From positions 3,286,001 through 3,350,000 of the forward strand of contig CBDFHN010000002.1 in the NCBI GenBank assembly GCA_965247735.1: a stretch of 64,000 bases of DNA. Reading direction: 5' to 3'. The stretch is from JAOXRU01 sp965247735. Lineage in GTDB: Bacteria > Bacteroidota > Bacteroidia > Flavobacteriales > Flavobacteriaceae. Each line of letters begins with the position of its first letter. Within the stretch, counting starts at the first letter, position 1. The translations under genes and the position numbers were made by a program. Shown piece after piece: positions 8,035-16,267 of the stretch. The notes beneath the pieces were generated by a model. It was not told the DNA's origin. It ran no database searches and was given only the letters and a program-made list of their open reading frames with translations.

Positions 8035-10086
8035 ATGAAAATTAATTATTTGGCAGGATTGTTTTTGACTGCTGTTGTTACTTTTTCTTGCGTAGATGAG
8101 AAAAAGAAGACAACAGATACTAACTCAGATAACACAACTAAAGAAGTAGCGTCTAGTGATGATTTCGAATATTTTGTAGAGCAATTTGCAGATTTAAAAA
8201 TACTACGGTATCAAGTTCATGGTTGGGAACAGCTTACACTAAAAGAACAAAAATTAGTGTACTACCTAACTCAGGCAGGATTATCTGGAAGAGATATGCT
8301 GTGGGATCAGAATTATCGTCATAATTTAACTATCCGTAAAGCGTTAGAAAAAGTGTATACTTCATATGATGGCGATAAGTCAATAGCAGAATGGAAGGCT
8401 TTTGAAGTGTATTTAAAAAGAGTTTGGTTTTCTAATGGAATCCACCATCATTATTCTAATGCCAAATTAAAACCAGAATTTTCATCAGCATATTTAACAA
8501 CAGTATTAGCAGCTACTAAAACAACTTTAGAAGGAGAAGCTTTTGATGTTATTTTTAATGATAAAGATGCTAAAAAAGTAAATCAAGCTAGCGGAATAGA
8601 TAATGTTTTGGAAAGTGCAGTAAACATGTATGGCCCTGATGTTACCAATGCAGATGTGGAATCTTTCTATGGAAAGATGAAATCTCCAAATCCTAAACAA
8701 CCACTATCTTATGGGTTAAACTCTCAATTAGTAAAAGAAGATGGCGTATTAAAAGAGCGTGTTTATAAATCAGGAGGATTGTATGGAGCAGCAATTGATG
8801 AGATTGTAAAATGGCTAACATTAGCAGAAGGTGTTGCAGAAAACAAAGCACAAGGTGATGCATTAGGTTTATTAATTAGGTATTACAATACAGGAGATTT
8901 ACAAACTTGGGACGATTATAATGTTGCTTGGACCAGTGCTACTGAAGGTAATATTGATTATATCAATAGCTTTATTGAGGTATATAACGATCCAATGGGG
9001 TACAGAGGTTCTTATGAATCTATTGTGCAGATTAAGGATTTTGATATGTCTAAAAAAATGGAAGTTCTTTCTGAAAATGCACAGTGGTTTGAAGATAATT
9101 CTCCATTGATGGATGCACATAAGAAGAAAGAAGTTGTAGGAGTTACATATAAAGTTGTAAATGTAGCAGGACAAGCAGGTGATGCCGCTCCTAGTTCATC
9201 TATCGGGGTTAATTTGCCAAATGCCAATTGGATTAGAACGGCAGTAGGAAGTAAATCGGTTTCTTTAGGGAATATTATTGGTGCTTATAACAATGCTAAA
9301 GGAAGTGGTAGATTAAAAGAATTTGTACATGATGATGAAGAGTATCAGTTAGAGGAGGAATACGGTCAAGTAGGTGATAAACTACATACTGCATTGCATG
9401 AAGTAATCGGTCATGCTTCTGGAAAGATAAATGAAGGTGTTGGAGAAACTAAAGAAACACTTAAAAACTATGCATCTACTATGGAAGAAGGACGTGCAGA
9501 TTTAGTTGGATTATACTATTTATATGCACCAAAAGTACAAGAGCTTGGTTTAACTGATAATTGGAAAAACTTAGGGATGGCTGCTTATAACGGTTATATC
9601 CGTAATGGATTAATGACGCAGCTAATTCGGTTAAATATAGGTGATGATGTAGAAGAGGCACATATGCGAAACAGACAATGGGTTTCTGCTTGGGTATTCG
9701 AAAAAGGAGCTGAAGCTAATGTAATTGAAAAGGTAAGTCGTGATGGTAAAACCTATTTTAATATTACCGATTATGAAAAACTACGTGAGCTTTTTGGAGA
9801 GTTATTAAAAGAAACACAACGGATAAAATCTGAAGGTGATTATGGTGCAGCAAAAGCACTAGTAGAAGGTTATGGCGTAAAAGTAGATCAGGCAATTCAT
9901 AAAGAAGTATTGGACAGAAATGCACAATTTACATCGGCACCATATAGCGGATTTGTAACACCTGTAATTGTTCCTAAAATGAATGGAGAAGAAATAGAGA
10001 GTTTTACAATAGCACAGCCAGAAACATTTGTAGGTCAGATGTTATCTTATGCAAAAGACTATAGTTTTTTACCTTCTAAGAACTAA
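8035..10086 (+). CDS. Dipeptidyl peptidase III (M49) lipoprotein
   Basis: The zinc site of family M49 is clear: HEVIGH at residues 455-460 and EEGRAD at 484-489, which supply the two histidines, the general-base glutamate and the third zinc ligand. Such enzymes release dipeptides from the N-terminus of oligopeptides. The chosen ATG at 8035 gives a lipoprotein signal (MKINYLAGLFLTAVVTFSC, Cys19). An upstream in-frame ATG at 8014 would spoil its n-region. The total length of 683 residues is normal for bacterial M49 enzymes. The lipobox suggests a periplasmic or surface role in peptide scavenging. Some databases mislabel these proteins as dihydrofolate reductase. A terminator follows the gene. 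Confidence 0.93.
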   Translation: MKINYLAGLFLTAVVTFSCVDEKKKTTDTNSDNTTKEVASSDDFEYFVEQFADLKILRYQVHGWEQLTLKEQKLVYYLTQAGLSGRDMLWDQNYRHNLTIRKALEKVYTSYDGDKSIAEWKAFEVYLKRVWFSNGIHHHYSNAKLKPEFSSAYLTTVLAATKTTLEGEAFDVIFNDKDAKKVNQASGIDNVLESAVNMYGPDVTNADVESFYGKMKSPNPKQPLSYGLNSQLVKEDGVLKERVYKSGGLYGAAIDEIVKWLTLAEGVAENKAQGDALGLLIRYYNTGDLQTWDDYNVAWTSATEGNIDYINSFIEVYNDPMGYRGSYESIVQIKDFDMSKKMEVLSENAQWFEDNSPLMDAHKKKEVVGVTYKVVNVAGQAGDAAPSSSIGVNLPNANWIRTAVGSKSVSLGNIIGAYNNAKGSGRLKEFVHDDEEYQLEEEYGQVGDKLHTALHEVIGHASGKINEGVGETKETLKNYASTMEEGRADLVGLYYLYAPKVQELGLTDNWKNLGMAAYNGYIRNGLMTQLIRLNIGDDVEEAHMRNRQWVSAWVFEKGAEANVIEKVSRDGKTYFNITDYEKLRELFGELLKETQRIKSEGDYGAAKALVEGYGVKVDQAIHKEVLDRNAQFTSAPYSGFVTPVIVPKMNGEEIESFTIAQPETFVGQMLSYAKDYSFLPSKN

Positions 10087-10112
10087 AAAGACTTAAAAGA
10101 GTAATTGTATTA

Positions 10113-10147
10113 GAAGCCACTTTGAATTCATCAAAGTGGCTTTTCTG
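10113..10147 (+). terminator. Rho-independent terminator after the M49 peptidase
   Basis: A 10-bp stem (AGCCACTTTG / CAAAGTGGCT) with a 7-nt loop is followed by a short T run, 28 bp after the stop codon. Confidence 0.88.
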
Positions 10148-10226
10148 TATAAAAAGTTAAATTTATGATAAGAACTACTACTTAATGAGGACGTTTTACG
10201 TTTTTTATAATTAAAGAAGAGTACAA

Positions 10227-10679
10227 ATGAAAAAAAGAGGTAGAATACTTATTGTTTTAATGATGTGTTTTGGGGTTATTGTGGCACAAGATGATGTAGA
10301 GGATGAAACAATAACATCGTTGTCCAAAGAAAAGTTGATTGCAGTTTTTGAACAATACCAACAGGCATATAGTGCAGTGTTTAAAACAGGTTCTACAGTT
10401 GCGGATGTTGATGTGTTGTATTCTTTTTATACGGATGATTTTGAGTACAACCATCCAAAATATGGTGGTATTTATACCAGAAAACATTTGTATGACAATA
10501 CAGTGAAGTTTCTAAAAGCAGGCCAGTATAATGGCGGTAAGAAACGAAATACTTTAAAGCGTATTGTTGGACTAGATGCTATTGTTGTAGAACAACAATC
10601 TGAAGAAAAAACAGAAACCACAATGACACTTTTTAAATTTAGAGGGAGCAAAATTTATTATATGGAGGAGTATTGGTAA
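10227..10679 (+). CDS. Secreted NTF2/SnoaL-like protein
   Basis: This 150-residue protein has a signal peptide (cleavage near VIVAQ-DD). The mature part resembles a nuclear transport factor 2-like cone: helix LIAVFEQYQQAYSAVF, then VDVLYSFYTDDFEYNHPKYGG, then strands ending in FRGSKIYYMEEYW. The family includes enzymes and non-enzymatic ligand-binding proteins, and no catalytic set can be assigned. It may be co-transcribed with the esterase gene 39 bp downstream. Confidence 0.7.
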   Translation: MKKRGRILIVLMMCFGVIVAQDDVEDETITSLSKEKLIAVFEQYQQAYSAVFKTGSTVADVDVLYSFYTDDFEYNHPKYGGIYTRKHLYDNTVKFLKAGQYNGGKKRNTLKRIVGLDAIVVEQQSEEKTETTMTLFKFRGSKIYYMEEYW

Positions 10680-10718
10680 AAGAATACTGCAATTGGAAAT
10701 AAATCAACGTTTAATTTC

Positions 10719-11990
10719 ATGAAATTAATAGCAATGCAAAGAATAATTTTAAGAATCGTTTTTAGTTTATTTTTTATTGGGTTATTCTCAGTTTCTGCTC
10801 AAGAAAAAGGATCGCCAATTAGTATTGGAACGCATTATACTATCAATTCAGAAATACTAAATCAAGAACGTGGAATCCAAGTGTATTTGCCAGATGCTTA
10901 TGAGCAAGGGACTGCAAAATATCCAGTTTTATATGTGTTAGACGGACAGTGGCATTTTGCGAATGGAGTAGCAATCCAAAAAGCATTACGGGTACCAGAT
11001 TTATTACCAGAATTAATTATTGTTGGTATAACAACAGAAAACCCATTAAGACGTCAACTAATGGGGAATACGCCAGATAAATTCTTGTCTTTTTTGGAAG
11101 AGGAAGTTATTTCTTTTGTAGATAAGACATTTAGAACATCAAAAGAACGCATCCTTTTTGGATGGGAATCTGCAGCATTTTTTTCTAATTATGCACTTTT
11201 AGATAAAAAACAACTGTTTGATGGTGCAATTATTACCAATGGTGCTTATGCAAGTGAAGCACGGGTGAATGCATTCAGTGATTTACAAATGACTAAGAAT
11301 AAAATACTCTTTATTGCAAATTCAGAACGGGATATTTACTACGTAAATAGTAGCAATACCTTTGCTACTCTCTTGGAGGAAAAGCAGCCTAAAAACTTAA
11401 CTTGGAAATATCAGAAGTTTGATAATGAAATACATGAGTCATTGGCATATTTAGCAATGTACCACGGACTTCGATATTATTTTCATAATTACAAATCACT
11501 AGTTTTTAAAAGTATTGATGAGTTTAATGACTTGGGTGGAATTCCATATCTTAAACAGTACTTTAAAGAAAGAGGAGAACATTATGGTTTTTCTAAAGAA
11601 ATAGACGACTCCACAAAACATAGCTTAATATGGCTGTCATGGAATCGTGATAACTTTAAAGCTTTTTCTTTGTTTATGACCGAGTTTAAAGAGATGGTTA
11701 TAACTAATAAAAGTTATGATAATGCTTATTGGAAAAATCGTTTTGCAACCTTTTACCTAAAACATCAGGATTTGGAGAATGCGATATCATATTTTAATAA
11801 CGGGATAGAAAAATTTCCAGAGGCAAAGCAGCTTGCAGAAATGTATGCTGGTCTTGGAAGTGCTTATGCTTTAAAGAAAGACAAAAAGAAAGCTATTAAA
11901 TCATTAAAAAAAGCAATTGCTATTGCTAAAAAAAATAAGGATGCTAAACTTGATGATTATCAAGAGCAATTAAATACGATTAGGAATTAG
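10719..11990 (+). CDS. Secreted esterase (esterase-D-like alpha/beta hydrolase) with C-terminal TPR
   Basis: After a signal peptide (cleaved near VSAQ, residue 28) comes a putative-esterase domain (about 35-275) with YPVLYVLDGQWHF and a degenerate nucleophile elbow GWESA (Ser151). A candidate catalytic histidine lies in NEIHESLAYL. The last 110 residues form TPR helices (YLKHQDLENAISYFNNGI, AYALKKDKKKAIKSLKKA). The family hydrolyses acyl esters such as siderophore or phenolic esters, but the substrate here is unknown. An alternative ATG at 10734 would also give a good signal peptide. Confidence 0.84.
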   Translation: MKLIAMQRIILRIVFSLFFIGLFSVSAQEKGSPISIGTHYTINSEILNQERGIQVYLPDAYEQGTAKYPVLYVLDGQWHFANGVAIQKALRVPDLLPELIIVGITTENPLRRQLMGNTPDKFLSFLEEEVISFVDKTFRTSKERILFGWESAAFFSNYALLDKKQLFDGAIITNGAYASEARVNAFSDLQMTKNKILFIANSERDIYYVNSSNTFATLLEEKQPKNLTWKYQKFDNEIHESLAYLAMYHGLRYYFHNYKSLVFKSIDEFNDLGGIPYLKQYFKERGEHYGFSKEIDDSTKHSLIWLSWNRDNFKAFSLFMTEFKEMVITNKSYDNAYWKNRFATFYLKHQDLENAISYFNNGIEKFPEAKQLAEMYAGLGSAYALKKDKKKAIKSLKKAIAIAKKNKDAKLDDYQEQLNTIRN

Positions 11991-12017
11991 TTTTTAATTG
12001 CTAATACTAAATAAAGT

Positions 12018-12419
12018 ATGAAAAAAAAGTGTGCTATTCTATTACTCGTATTGTTGTCTTTTAGTTGTGTAAATTATGATAATCATAAATTTATTGGTTT
12101 TTGGGTAATTAATGATTTATCATATAAAAAGGTTAGCATTATTGACCAAGTTGGAATAAATACACTGTTTTTTAAAGAAGAAGGTATTCAGTTACCTGAA
12201 ATTATTAGTTACAAGGTTGATAATAAAGCAAAATGGGAATGTTTTAGAAATGGAGAAGATCAACTGGTTTTAACTATAGACTCTCAAAACAAGGTGTTTA
12301 ATGGAGCATATGAGGTTGCTATTGGATGGGTTGAAGGAAGATTCATTGCAAAATTATATTCAGAAAATACAGTTATTGTTCTTGAAAAAGTAATTGTAAG
12401 TAGCTCTTACCTTCATTAG
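12018..12419 (+). CDS. Small lipoprotein of unknown function
   Basis: The 133-residue product has a clear lipoprotein signal (LLSFSC, Cys17) followed by a compact beta-rich chain (FIGFWVINDLSYKKVSI, VAIGWVEGRFIAKLY). Its layout is like lipocalin-type small lipoproteins that measure deviation from a baseline, but I recognise no family. It follows the esterase gene by 27 bp on the same strand and may be the last gene of that unit. Confidence 0.65.
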   Translation: MKKKCAILLLVLLSFSCVNYDNHKFIGFWVINDLSYKKVSIIDQVGINTLFFKEEGIQLPEIISYKVDNKAKWECFRNGEDQLVLTIDSQNKVFNGAYEVAIGWVEGRFIAKLYSENTVIVLEKVIVSSSYLH

Positions 12420-12513
12420 TTTGTAATTAGGGGTGTTAAAGTGGACATATAGTATAACCTCAGGATACGAACTTGCGTTAATAAAGGAATTTAAAAGACT
12501 AAACTAATAAAAA

Positions 12514-12990
12514 ATGAATTTTGTAACTAGATTAATTAAGAAGTTTTCTTCCAAAAAAGGAATGGATGTAGCCGATTACATAAAAATTCTGGATAGAAAT
12601 CCTGAAATTAATTTTCAAATAGATTTTTTTAGAGAGGGTATTTTTATGGATCTTCAAATATTCAGACAAAAAGTGCTAAAGAATGACAAGAAATTTAATT
12701 TGGAAATAATTAGACCCGACGATTATGTTTTAGAGCTGGCTTTTTTTTTAGATGAAGCTAAATCTAAAGAAGCATTTAAAAAATTTAAGAATACAGATTT
12801 ATTTAAAAAGTCTAGATTAACACATGCTTCAAAAAATGAGGAGTACTTTAGATATTTACTTTACATAACGGAAGATAATTTAAAGTTGTTAAATAACATA
12901 AAATATATCATTGAGGAAATATACGTTTATGATAAGAATACTGATTATACCATATGCTTTCATGACTTTGATAAGTATGTCTCGTCCTAA
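12514..12990 (+). CDS. Hypothetical cytoplasmic protein
   Basis: A 158-residue, charged and highly AT-rich frame with no signal peptide or membrane segment. It begins with a basic amphipathic stretch (MNFVTRLIKKFSSKKG) and continues as alternating helices and strands (FQIDFFREGIFMDLQIF, YLLYITEDNLKLLNNIKYI). I recognise no family. Its base composition and isolation next to toxin-antitoxin modules fit accessory DNA. Confidence 0.6.
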   Translation: MNFVTRLIKKFSSKKGMDVADYIKILDRNPEINFQIDFFREGIFMDLQIFRQKVLKNDKKFNLEIIRPDDYVLELAFFLDEAKSKEAFKKFKNTDLFKKSRLTHASKNEEYFRYLLYITEDNLKLLNNIKYIIEEIYVYDKNTDYTICFHDFDKYVSS

Positions 12991-13119
12991 AAAAGTTTAC
13001 ATATCTTACATTAATCATAAATAGATTTATAGCAATATTTGTTTTTGTGTGTTAATTCATTTCAGTATAAAATAAGAAGAAGGTCTTTTGATTACAAAGC
13101 AACTCTAAAGCGGAATTTG

Positions 13120-13128
13120 TATCTTTAC
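13120..13128 (+). promoter_or_regulatory. Shared TA-module -7 element (TATCTTTAC), module 1
   Basis: TTTGTATCTTTACAATA lies 17 bp upstream of the antitoxin ATG. The same TATCTTTAC string precedes three other antitoxin genes in this window. It is close to TAnnTTTG. Confidence 0.55.
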
Positions 13129-13145
13129 AATAAGAAAAATGCACT

Positions 13146-13382
13146 ATGACAACTTTAGATTTAAGAAATACTGTCAAAGAATATATAAAAACAGCAGATA
13201 TAAGGCTTTTAAAAATGATGAAAGCATTAGCGGAAAGTTATCAAGCCGATGAGCAAGAACTTATGTTAAGTGAAGAACAATATAAAGCACTTGATAAACG
13301 AAGAGAAGCACATTTAAAAGATGAAAGTAAATCTTTTACTTGGGAACAGGTGAAACAGAACGCAAGGAATGCTGCGAAATAA
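13146..13382 (+). CDS. Antitoxin of a type II toxin-antitoxin module
   Basis: The 78-residue protein is helical and acidic-basic mixed. It ends in the segment KSFTWEQVKQNARNAAK, typical of small addiction-module antitoxins of the PF09720 kind that wrap around a RelE/ParE toxin. Its stop codon overlaps the toxin start (TAATG), the usual coupling. Such antitoxins neutralise the toxin and often repress their own promoter. Confidence 0.82.
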   Translation: MTTLDLRNTVKEYIKTADIRLLKMMKALAESYQADEQELMLSEEQYKALDKRREAHLKDESKSFTWEQVKQNARNAAK

Positions 13383-13672
13383 TGCTATACTTTCTGGAGG
13401 TTAAAGACGAAGCAAATAAAGAAATTATAGAGGCTTACCTTTATCATGAAAAGAAACGCAAAGGATTAGGAGAAGAGTTTTTAGAGCATTTAGATTTGTA
13501 TTTTGAAAGACTTAGAGTTAGTCCAAAACATTTTCCAGAGAAGCGGAAGCCTTATCAAGAAGCATTTATAAAACGATTTCCATTTTTGATTATTTATGAG
13601 GTCAGAAAAGACAACGTAATTGTATATTCTGTATTTAATACTTGGCAGAATCCAGTAAAAAAGAAAAAATAG
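13382..13672 (+). CDS. RelE/ParE-superfamily toxin
   Basis: A 96-residue toxin of normal length. It contains a helical hairpin (EAYLYHEKKRKGLGEEFLEHL), the basic strand region KRKPYQEAFIKRFPFLIIYEV and the family-typical end VIVYSVFNTWQNP. I placed the start at the ATG overlapping the antitoxin stop; the frame is open further upstream but that part has no family likeness. Members either cleave mRNA on the ribosome or poison gyrase, and I cannot tell which applies. This copy looks intact. Confidence 0.87.
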   Translation: MLYFLEVKDEANKEIIEAYLYHEKKRKGLGEEFLEHLDLYFERLRVSPKHFPEKRKPYQEAFIKRFPFLIIYEVRKDNVIVYSVFNTWQNPVKKKK

Positions 13673-13820
13673 GTTTTACAAAAGTCTTAGTTTTCACTGT
13701 ATTATCTTAATAACGTAGATTTTACTTAATAAGAATGACGGCATTCAATAATGTCCTATGCATTGAATATATAGAAAAACTGGATAAGCTCGATTACCAT
13801 AAATAATAAGTAAATTTAAT

Positions 13821-13858
13821 TCCTCCCGCTAGTTTCCAAAACTAGTGGCGGTAAGAGT
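13821..13858. repeat. Dispersed palindromic repeat, copy 1
   Basis: The string TCCCGCTAGTTTCCAAAACT followed by AGTGGCGGTAAGAGT can fold with CTAGTTT against AAACTAG. A nearly identical copy lies at 36934-36968. Both sit directly beside toxin-antitoxin modules. Confidence 0.85.
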
Positions 13859-14014
13859 GAGTGATATAGAGTAGGAGATGAAAATAGTTATGTATTGAGG
13901 TATATTGTGTTTTAAGGGCTAGTTTATGAGCAAAGAGTATTCATAAGTTGTAAAAAGACTACAATTCTCAAAATGCAATATCTTGGTTAAAATAATAGTG
14001 TGGAACATAATTTG

Positions 14015-14023
14015 TATCTTTAC
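14015..14023 (+). promoter_or_regulatory. Shared TA-module -7 element (TATCTTTAC), module 2
   Basis: TTTGTATCTTTACAATA is identical over 17 bases to the element of module 1 and lies 21 bp before the antitoxin ATG. Confidence 0.55.
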
Positions 14024-14044
14024 AATAGTAAGAAAGTTAGTCAT

Positions 14045-14263
14045 ATGGATTTGGAAGCAAGAAAATATAATTTTATTCAAGAACTGTTTAGTGTAGATAA
14101 AGAGGATGTTATGACAGCTTTGGAACGCGTTTTGAAACAAGAAAAAGAAGAGCATCAAGAAATTTCTGCTATAGATAAAAAAGAATTAGATGATCGTCTA
14201 GAAAGCTATAAAAAGAATTCTGATGATATTTTAGACTGGGAAGATGTAAGGAATAATTGGTAA
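14045..14263 (+). CDS. Antitoxin of a type II toxin-antitoxin module
   Basis: The 72-residue protein starts at the ATG at 14045; an upstream in-frame ATG at 14000 would lie before the promoter element and is unlikely. It is a charged helical protein ending in DDILDWEDVRNNW, with the same C-terminal Trp/acid pattern as the other antitoxins here. The stop overlaps the toxin ATG (TAATG). Confidence 0.8.
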   Translation: MDLEARKYNFIQELFSVDKEDVMTALERVLKQEKEEHQEISAIDKKELDDRLESYKKNSDDILDWEDVRNNW

Positions 14264-14572
14264 TGAGCTATGAAATTAAGCTATTACCAATTGTACAGAT
14301 AGATTTACGAAAGGCTAAAAAATGGTATCACGATAAAAACGAAATATTAGCCAAAGATTTTAAAGTAGAAGTTGATAAAGAGATAGATTATATTGGAGAA
14401 TATCCAGAGTCTTATCAACGTAAATATAAAGAGTTACGACAATCTTTAGTAACTCGTTTTCCTTACGCAATTTTTTATTTAGTCGAAGAAAAGCTAAAAC
14501 GAGTTGTTGTTTTAGGGATTTTTGCATACTAGTAGAAGTCCAGAAATAGTTCGGAAAAGGATAATAAAATAA
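14263..14572 (+). pseudogene. RelE/ParE toxin with a C-terminal frameshift
   Basis: From the overlapping ATG the frame encodes a RelE-like toxin (IDLRKAKKWYHDKN, SLVTRFPYAIFYLVEEK, RVVVLGIF) but stops at 14530-14532. One extra G at 14524 appears responsible. If it is skipped, the reading continues as HTSRSPEIVRKRIIK and stops at 14572, which is exactly the expected C-terminal motif of this family. The intact family end is therefore still encoded, one base out of frame. The toxin as translated lacks the conserved tail and is probably weak or inactive. A sequencing error in this base cannot be excluded. Confidence 0.8.
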
Positions 14573-14926
14573 GAGTTGTCTTTTTACATTTTGACATCTG
14601 AGTGCAGCGGAAACATAAGCTTTAAAGAAAAGCAAAAAACAAACATTTTTTAGAATATACTTGTAGTTTTTAAGGGAGTTCATCAGCTCGATGTGATTGG
14701 GGTTGTAATGACGAAAATAGAAATGTTGGAGTGTTTATATATTAGGGGATTGATTATAAGTTCTATTTTAAAGCCTTTAACGCTACTAATACCTTCTCTA
14801 ATGCATATAGTGTTTGTTTTAAAGTGGTTGGCAGAAAATAATACTGAAACGATTTTTTTATCATTAGATTGAAAAAGATAATTAGAAAGGGGTTTTTAAG
14901 CTCATTTCTGTTTAAGCCTTTTTAGT
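14573..14926. other. Intergenic region upstream of the gntP-eda operon
   Basis: This stretch should hold the operon promoter, but I see no full -33/-7 pair. The minus strand carries a short open frame (see 14763-14864). No palindrome strong enough to call an operator is evident. Confidence 0.4.
14763..14864 (-). CDS. Possible 33-residue ORF
   Basis: An ATG at 14864 opens a 33-residue frame whose second half is a smooth amphipathic helix (TLKQTLYALEKVLVALKALK). The same frame stays open upstream of the ATG without another start. It may be a real microprotein or the remains of the end of an older gene. I know no match. Confidence 0.2.
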   Translation of the reverse strand: MIKKSFQYYFLPTTLKQTLYALEKVLVALKALK

Positions 14927-16243
14927 ATGCCTTTATTGTTTGTTATTTTAGGAATAGTATTGTTGTTTGTTCTTATCGTTGCTCTTAAACTCAATGCTTT
15001 TATATCTTTTATTATTGTTTGTATTACCGTGGGGATCTTGCAAGGGATGGAGTTAGAGCAAGTCGTCAAATCTATTCAAACCGGAATGGGTAATACATTG
15101 GGTTATTTGGTCTTGATACTTGGTCTAGGAGCAATGTTAGGTAAATTGGTTGCTGATAGCGGAGCTGCACAGCGGATAACCTCTAATTTGGTCGCTAAAT
15201 TTGGAATTAAATACATTCAGTGGGCAGTAGTTTTAGCAGGTTTTATTGTCGGAATTCCAATGTTTTATTCGGTTGGTTTTGTAATATTAATACCGTTAGT
15301 ATTTACTGTTGCTGCTACTACAGGTTTACCGCTAATTTATGTGGGTTTACCTATGCTGGCATCTTTGTCTGTTACCCATGGTTTTTTGCCTCCACATCCT
15401 GCACCAACAGCAATAGCAGAAATGTTTAAAGCTGATATTGGAAAAACATTATTGTATGGAATTATCATTGCAATACCAGCCATAGTAGTTGCTGGACCAC
15501 TATTTGCAAAAACAATAAAAAATATAAATGCAACACCTATAAAAGAATTTTATAATCCTGTTGTGCTTAAGGATGAAGAAATGCCTGGTATAGGAATTAG
15601 TGTTTTTTCAGCATTACTTCCGGTAATTCTAATAATAATTTCTACACTAACGGTAACTTTCTTGGAAGAAAATTTTATATTTAGAGATATTCTTGTTTTT
15701 ATAGGAAACCCAGTAATTGCAATGTTAATCTCTGTATTGGTTGCCCTATATACTTTAGGAATTGCCAGAGGAAAAAAAATGAAACCGCTAATGAAATCTG
15801 TCTCAGGATCAATAGCAAGCATTACTATGGTATTGCTAATTATAGCTGGAGCAGGTGCTTTTAAGCAAATATTAGTAGATAGTGGAGTGAGCACATATAT
15901 TGGTGAATTATTAAAAGAATCAACATTATCACCATTACTTTTGGCTTGGCTTATTGCAACTATTATAAGGGTTTGTGTAGGTTCTGCTACAGTTGCAGGC
16001 TTAACTGCGGCTGCAATTGTTCTTCCGCTAACTACAGCAACAGGAGTAAGTGCAGAATTAATGGTATTGGCAATAGGATCGGGTAGTTTGATGCTATCCC
16101 ATGTTAATGATGGTGGATTTTGGATGTTTAAAGAATACTTTAATCTTACCGTAAAAGAAACATTATCAACATGGACAGTAATGGAAACAACAGTAGGTGT
16201 AATGGGACTTTTAGGAGTTCTTGCGCTAAACTCAATAATATAA
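14927..16243 (+). CDS. GntP-family permease
   Basis: The 438-residue protein is almost wholly hydrophobic, with about 12 membrane helices, the usual length and form of GntP gluconate:H+ symporters. Typical segments are VTHGFLPPHPAPTAIAEMF, the substrate-region signature of the family, and LMLSHVNDGGFWMFKEYF near the end. It imports gluconate-like sugar acids. It is the first gene of a six-gene operon whose enzymes end in KDG kinase and KDPG aldolase. The imported compound is likely a sugar acid or amino-sugar acid that is converted to 2-keto-3-deoxygluconate inside the cell. Confidence 0.92.
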   Translation: MPLLFVILGIVLLFVLIVALKLNAFISFIIVCITVGILQGMELEQVVKSIQTGMGNTLGYLVLILGLGAMLGKLVADSGAAQRITSNLVAKFGIKYIQWAVVLAGFIVGIPMFYSVGFVILIPLVFTVAATTGLPLIYVGLPMLASLSVTHGFLPPHPAPTAIAEMFKADIGKTLLYGIIIAIPAIVVAGPLFAKTIKNINATPIKEFYNPVVLKDEEMPGIGISVFSALLPVILIIISTLTVTFLEENFIFRDILVFIGNPVIAMLISVLVALYTLGIARGKKMKPLMKSVSGSIASITMVLLIIAGAGAFKQILVDSGVSTYIGELLKESTLSPLLLAWLIATIIRVCVGSATVAGLTAAAIVLPLTTATGVSAELMVLAIGSGSLMLSHVNDGGFWMFKEYFNLTVKETLSTWTVMETTVGVMGLLGVLALNSII

Positions 16244-16267
16244 TAACTATAGTAAACTAAATAAATA

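Larger units (their letters stand above)
13673..14044. other. Intergenic stretch between two TA modules
   Basis: It holds one copy of a dispersed palindromic repeat (13821-13858) and the promoter-like element of the next module. It also holds a 23-codon open frame (13735-13806, ending EKLDKLDYHK) that could be a gene relic but has no other support. Confidence 0.5.
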
